8,392 bases of DNA from Microcaldota archaeon (lineage in GTDB: Archaea > Micrarchaeota > Micrarchaeia > Anstonellales > Bilamarchaeaceae): positions 1 through 8,392 of the forward strand of contig JACCLJ010000122.1 in assembly GCA_013425425.1 (NCBI GenBank), read 5' to 3'. The position numbers and the translations under genes are program-made. The stretch's first letter is position 1. Each line of letters begins with the position of its first letter. Shown here piece by piece: positions 5,971 through 8,392 of the stretch. The notes under the pieces were generated by a model, which saw only the letters and a list, made by a program, of their open reading frames with translations, searched no databases and had not been told where the DNA came from.

Positions 5971-8392
5971 CTACATCTTTTCTGCGTTGTCGACCTTTCC
6001 GCCTATGATGTAGTAATGGACTTTGTACTTCTTGTTTATCCCGACGGTGTACGTTGCTTCCAGTTCGTAAACGGGCTGGCCGTCCTTTTCAATGAGTTTG
6101 ACCTCCCTATTTACGTCTTTGTAATTGCCTGTATCCTCCAATGCTTTTATCGCATCCCCCGGTCTGAATGTGCCTATCTGATAATCATTTCCATTCTTGA
6201 AAACAACGGTCATGTTATTATTTTTGTCCTGATATACGACAAAATCTCCGCTGTTTATCAGGCTATCGATGATCATTTCCTTTCCATACGGCGATTCGTT
6301 CGTTTTTTCCGCAGGTGCCGTCATCGCGCCTTCACTCATCGGCTCTCCGGGCTTTACCCCTGCCGGGGCAGGCATCAGCGCCGGCGCTTGAATCGCAGCC
6401 AGGGCGTCCATTCCATTCTTTTTGATTACGTTAAGGCCGGCTACGACTGCTTTCTTGAACTTGTCCGCATCGATAACCTCGACTTCGTCGTTTTCAACCT
6501 TTATGCCCAGATCTGCACCAGTGGTTGCGTCTCCGTTGTAAACCTTTGCTATCTCCTGCAGAAGATAGGCGTTTATGGCGGCAGTTATCTTCGTTATGTC
6601 TTCTTTTGCAAAGAGGTCCTTGTAGCTTTTTTCCGTCTTGAAGCCTTCGAGCATTCCTCCCGCCATTGCAAGTGCGCCTTCGCTGCCTTTCATTATCTTT
6701 TCAGTAACGCCTCCCTTTCCAACTGATTCTGCAGACACATAGACATCTCCAGAAGAAGTGCTTATCTTCGTCAGCAGCGGCCTGAGGTATCCATATTGCT
6801 CAGCCCACTCGAGCATCACGCCGTTCACCGGGTCGAAGTCGCTTATCTTTCCGCCTGCCGCTGCATGCTCCTTAACCGCCCTGACGAAGTCGTCAAGCTG
6901 TTCCGGAATAATGCTCTTGGTGGCGGTTGCTCCATGATAACTTGCCAGTAGCCTCTTCATCTCCGTTTCCGCAGTAGTTATCTCAAGCTTTCCCTCAGGT
7001 GTTTTTGCTGCCGTTACTGCTCCGAGCACGTAATCTATTGTGTCTGGGCTCTTCGGGCAGTACACACCCAGCTCTTTCTTCAGCCGTTCAACTGCAACAT
7101 TTTTTGCGTATCCGTCCATGCAGTCTCCAAGCACGCCTTCCCCTCCTGCCCAGACCATAACGTCTGCTAATATCTGCTTTTTTATCATTTCGTCCTGGGG
7201 AAGAAGCGGAACAAGGCCTATCTTGCCCGTGCTCGCCTCAATTTTGTATTTCAGCATCTCCACTATCCTTTCAACCTTTCCTTCCTTGATGTAAACCGGC
7301 GCATGGCCCTTTGCAACCATCGGACCGATCCACTGGGCCATCTCGGGGCTTGCTATGAGAAGCTCGGCAGTCTTAGGGTCCTTCACTCCGTATGTGTTCA
7401 TATACGCTTCAATCATCTTCGGGACGAAATAGCCTTCCTTCTCCCACATCCTGAGGTTCTTGTGCATGTAATTGCCGTCTATCATAGTTCCTTTCGCTTC
7501 AGCCTGCATAAGTTCGGCTACAAGCTGCTTCGTCTTGTTCTTGTTCAGCTTAAGCCCGTCCGCTATATTCCTCTCTTTTCTTATTTTGTCTTTGTCTTCG
7601 TTAGACAGTTTGGTATCTTTCTCTTCTTCCTGCGTCAGTCCTCTCGGCATCAACGCGAGCCTTTGAAGGCTATAACCGCTTACGCCCCCCTTAATGTTGT
7701 GGGCCTTCGTAACAGTCCATCCGGCTTTTTCGACTGCGTCTTTAATCTTGTCATATTTTACTTTATCAAGGCTGACCGTAATCTTACCTATCTTCTTGAG
7801 ATATCTCCTTTCGAGAAGGAATTTTTCGACTTCGGGGTGCTCCGTCAGCCACTCAAGCTGCGCTTTCAGCTCCGGCTCTGCCTGCTTCGAATCGATATTT
7901 TTCCTTGTTACGCCTGAATAGCAGAACTGCAGCATGAATTGCTCATGTTCGCCCTTCTCCAGATTGTTTTTGAAAAGGTCATTTACCATGGAGCGTGTGG
8001 TGATTTCAGTGGCCGCTTCTCTTTCTTTGTTTCTATCCTGCTTGTTCAGGATATCCCATCCCTTATCAGTGGTAAACGGATTTGCTCTGAAATTAGGGTA
8101 TGCAAGCTCCCACTTGCCCCACTGGAACGGGCTGACATGTATCTGCTGTCTCCACATGCGTATGAAATCATTATTCTTGGCGTATGGAACATATGCAAGC
8201 GCTGCGATTGCTACGGTTGTTGACAAAGCCGCCAGTCTCGTACCGAACCATATTCTCCTGGCAAGGAGTTCTAATTTGCCTTCCCTGTCTTTTCCCTGAA
8301 CTTCCTCCCAGGAATTTTTGAAATGGCCGTACATCCTTTTCATTACGCCGAGCTCGGTTTTTTCCCATTTGACGTCCCACAGAAGCCATTTC
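5971..8392 (-). CDS. Large membrane-anchored protein of unknown function (5' end outside window)
   Basis: I do not recognise this protein. The frame is open from its TAG (5971-5973) to the window edge, giving at least 806 residues. An ATG at 8341-8343 would give 790 aa, but the 16 codons before it (KWLLWDVKWEKTELGV) look like protein and no good ribosome site precedes it, so the gene probably starts beyond 8392. Counting from that Met, one membrane segment lies at about 33-53, preceded by RR and suggesting N-in topology. Next comes a long Lys/Glu-rich, mainly helical region (about 60-640) with few cysteines, then an Ala/Pro/Gly linker (about 645-683). A C-terminal module of roughly 107 residues alternates strands and one helix (PGDAIKALEDTG, then DGQPVYELEA and YKVHYYIIGGKV) and recalls PepSY-type folds, but only loosely. 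It ends 1 base from the convergent prs. A secreted or cell-surface role is possible. Confidence 0.75.
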   Translation of the reverse strand, partial: KWLLWDVKWEKTELGVMKRMYGHFKNSWEEVQGKDREGKLELLARRIWFGTRLAALSTTVAIAALAYVPYAKNNDFIRMWRQQIHVSPFQWGKWELAYPNFRANPFTTDKGWDILNKQDRNKEREAATEITTRSMVNDLFKNNLEKGEHEQFMLQFCYSGVTRKNIDSKQAEPELKAQLEWLTEHPEVEKFLLERRYLKKIGKITVSLDKVKYDKIKDAVEKAGWTVTKAHNIKGGVSGYSLQRLALMPRGLTQEEEKDTKLSNEDKDKIRKERNIADGLKLNKNKTKQLVAELMQAEAKGTMIDGNYMHKNLRMWEKEGYFVPKMIEAYMNTYGVKDPKTAELLIASPEMAQWIGPMVAKGHAPVYIKEGKVERIVEMLKYKIEASTGKIGLVPLLPQDEMIKKQILADVMVWAGGEGVLGDCMDGYAKNVAVERLKKELGVYCPKSPDTIDYVLGAVTAAKTPEGKLEITTAETEMKRLLASYHGATATKSIIPEQLDDFVRAVKEHAAAGGKISDFDPVNGVMLEWAEQYGYLRPLLTKISTSSGDVYVSAESVGKGGVTEKIMKGSEGALAMAGGMLEGFKTEKSYKDLFAKEDITKITAAINAYLLQEIAKVYNGDATTGADLGIKVENDEVEVIDADKFKKAVVAGLNVIKKNGMDALAAIQAPALMPAPAGVKPGEPMSEGAMTAPAEKTNESPYGKEMIIDSLINSGDFVVYQDKNNNMTVVFKNGNDYQIGTFRPGDAIKALEDTGNYKDVNREVKLIEKDGQPVYELEATYTVGINKKYKVHYYIIGGKVDNAEKM

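Noticed and set aside
5946..5990. Transcription terminator between prs and the orphan gene
   Set aside because: Only short runs (CTTTT, TTTCTTC) occur, with no T-tract or stem-loop, so a terminator cannot be supported.
6016..6726. Plus-strand open frame of 236 codons within the large orphan gene
   Set aside because: Antisense shadow: the minus frame is open over 2.4 kb with a membrane segment and domain structure, while this frame is Cys/Phe/Tyr-rich without motifs.
8171..8389. Minus-strand 72-codon open frame at the right edge
   Set aside because: It overlaps the large orphan gene on the same strand in another frame, crosses its membrane segment, and shows no protein features of its own.

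Overview
The window looks archaeal, probably from a small-genome (DPANN-like) lineage; the phylum is an inference. The evidence is an archaeal-style stand-alone Elp3 (radical SAM plus GNAT), a short archaeal-type PRPP synthetase, a Lon-type (S16) protease domain with no ATPase that sits behind a signal peptide, an exported protein rich in N-glycosylation sequons, and a divergent promoter with archaeal TATA geometry and apparently leaderless starts. Genes are packed tightly: they abut, overlap, or are separated by a few bases, and no stretch over 300 bases lacks a gene. No RNA genes, insertion sequences or CRISPR arrays were seen.

Layout. Bases 1-3551 hold a co-directional plus-strand cluster. 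It runs: the last codons of an upstream gene, a 111-aa protein made of three zinc ribbons, a 197-aa GNAT-fold protein with a charged N-terminal tail, a 592-aa exported membrane-anchored S16 protease, and a 281-aa coiled-coil protein that overlaps the protease gene by 71 bases. Spacings of 4, 13, 3 and -71 bases suggest one transcript whose promoter lies upstream of the window. Elp3 (3538-5085, minus strand) converges on this cluster with a 14-base overlap of the 3' ends. Elp3 and prs (5139-5969, plus) diverge from a 53-base spacer holding one palindromic TTTTAAAA, placed almost equally far from both start codons. Prs in turn converges, with a 1-base gap, on a large minus-strand membrane-anchored orphan protein (5971 to the window edge) whose 5' end is not in the window.

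How the genes may work together. Elp3 modifies U34 of tRNA, and Prs supplies PRPP for nucleotide, histidine and tryptophan synthesis; both are housekeeping genes and may share a promoter region. The first cluster is the less explained part. It encodes an extracytoplasmic protease together with three probably cytosolic partners (zinc ribbon, GNAT, coiled coil) and could be an uncharacterised envelope-proteolysis or protein-handling module. That is a hypothesis from gene order only. The large protein at the right end is the other unexplained element.
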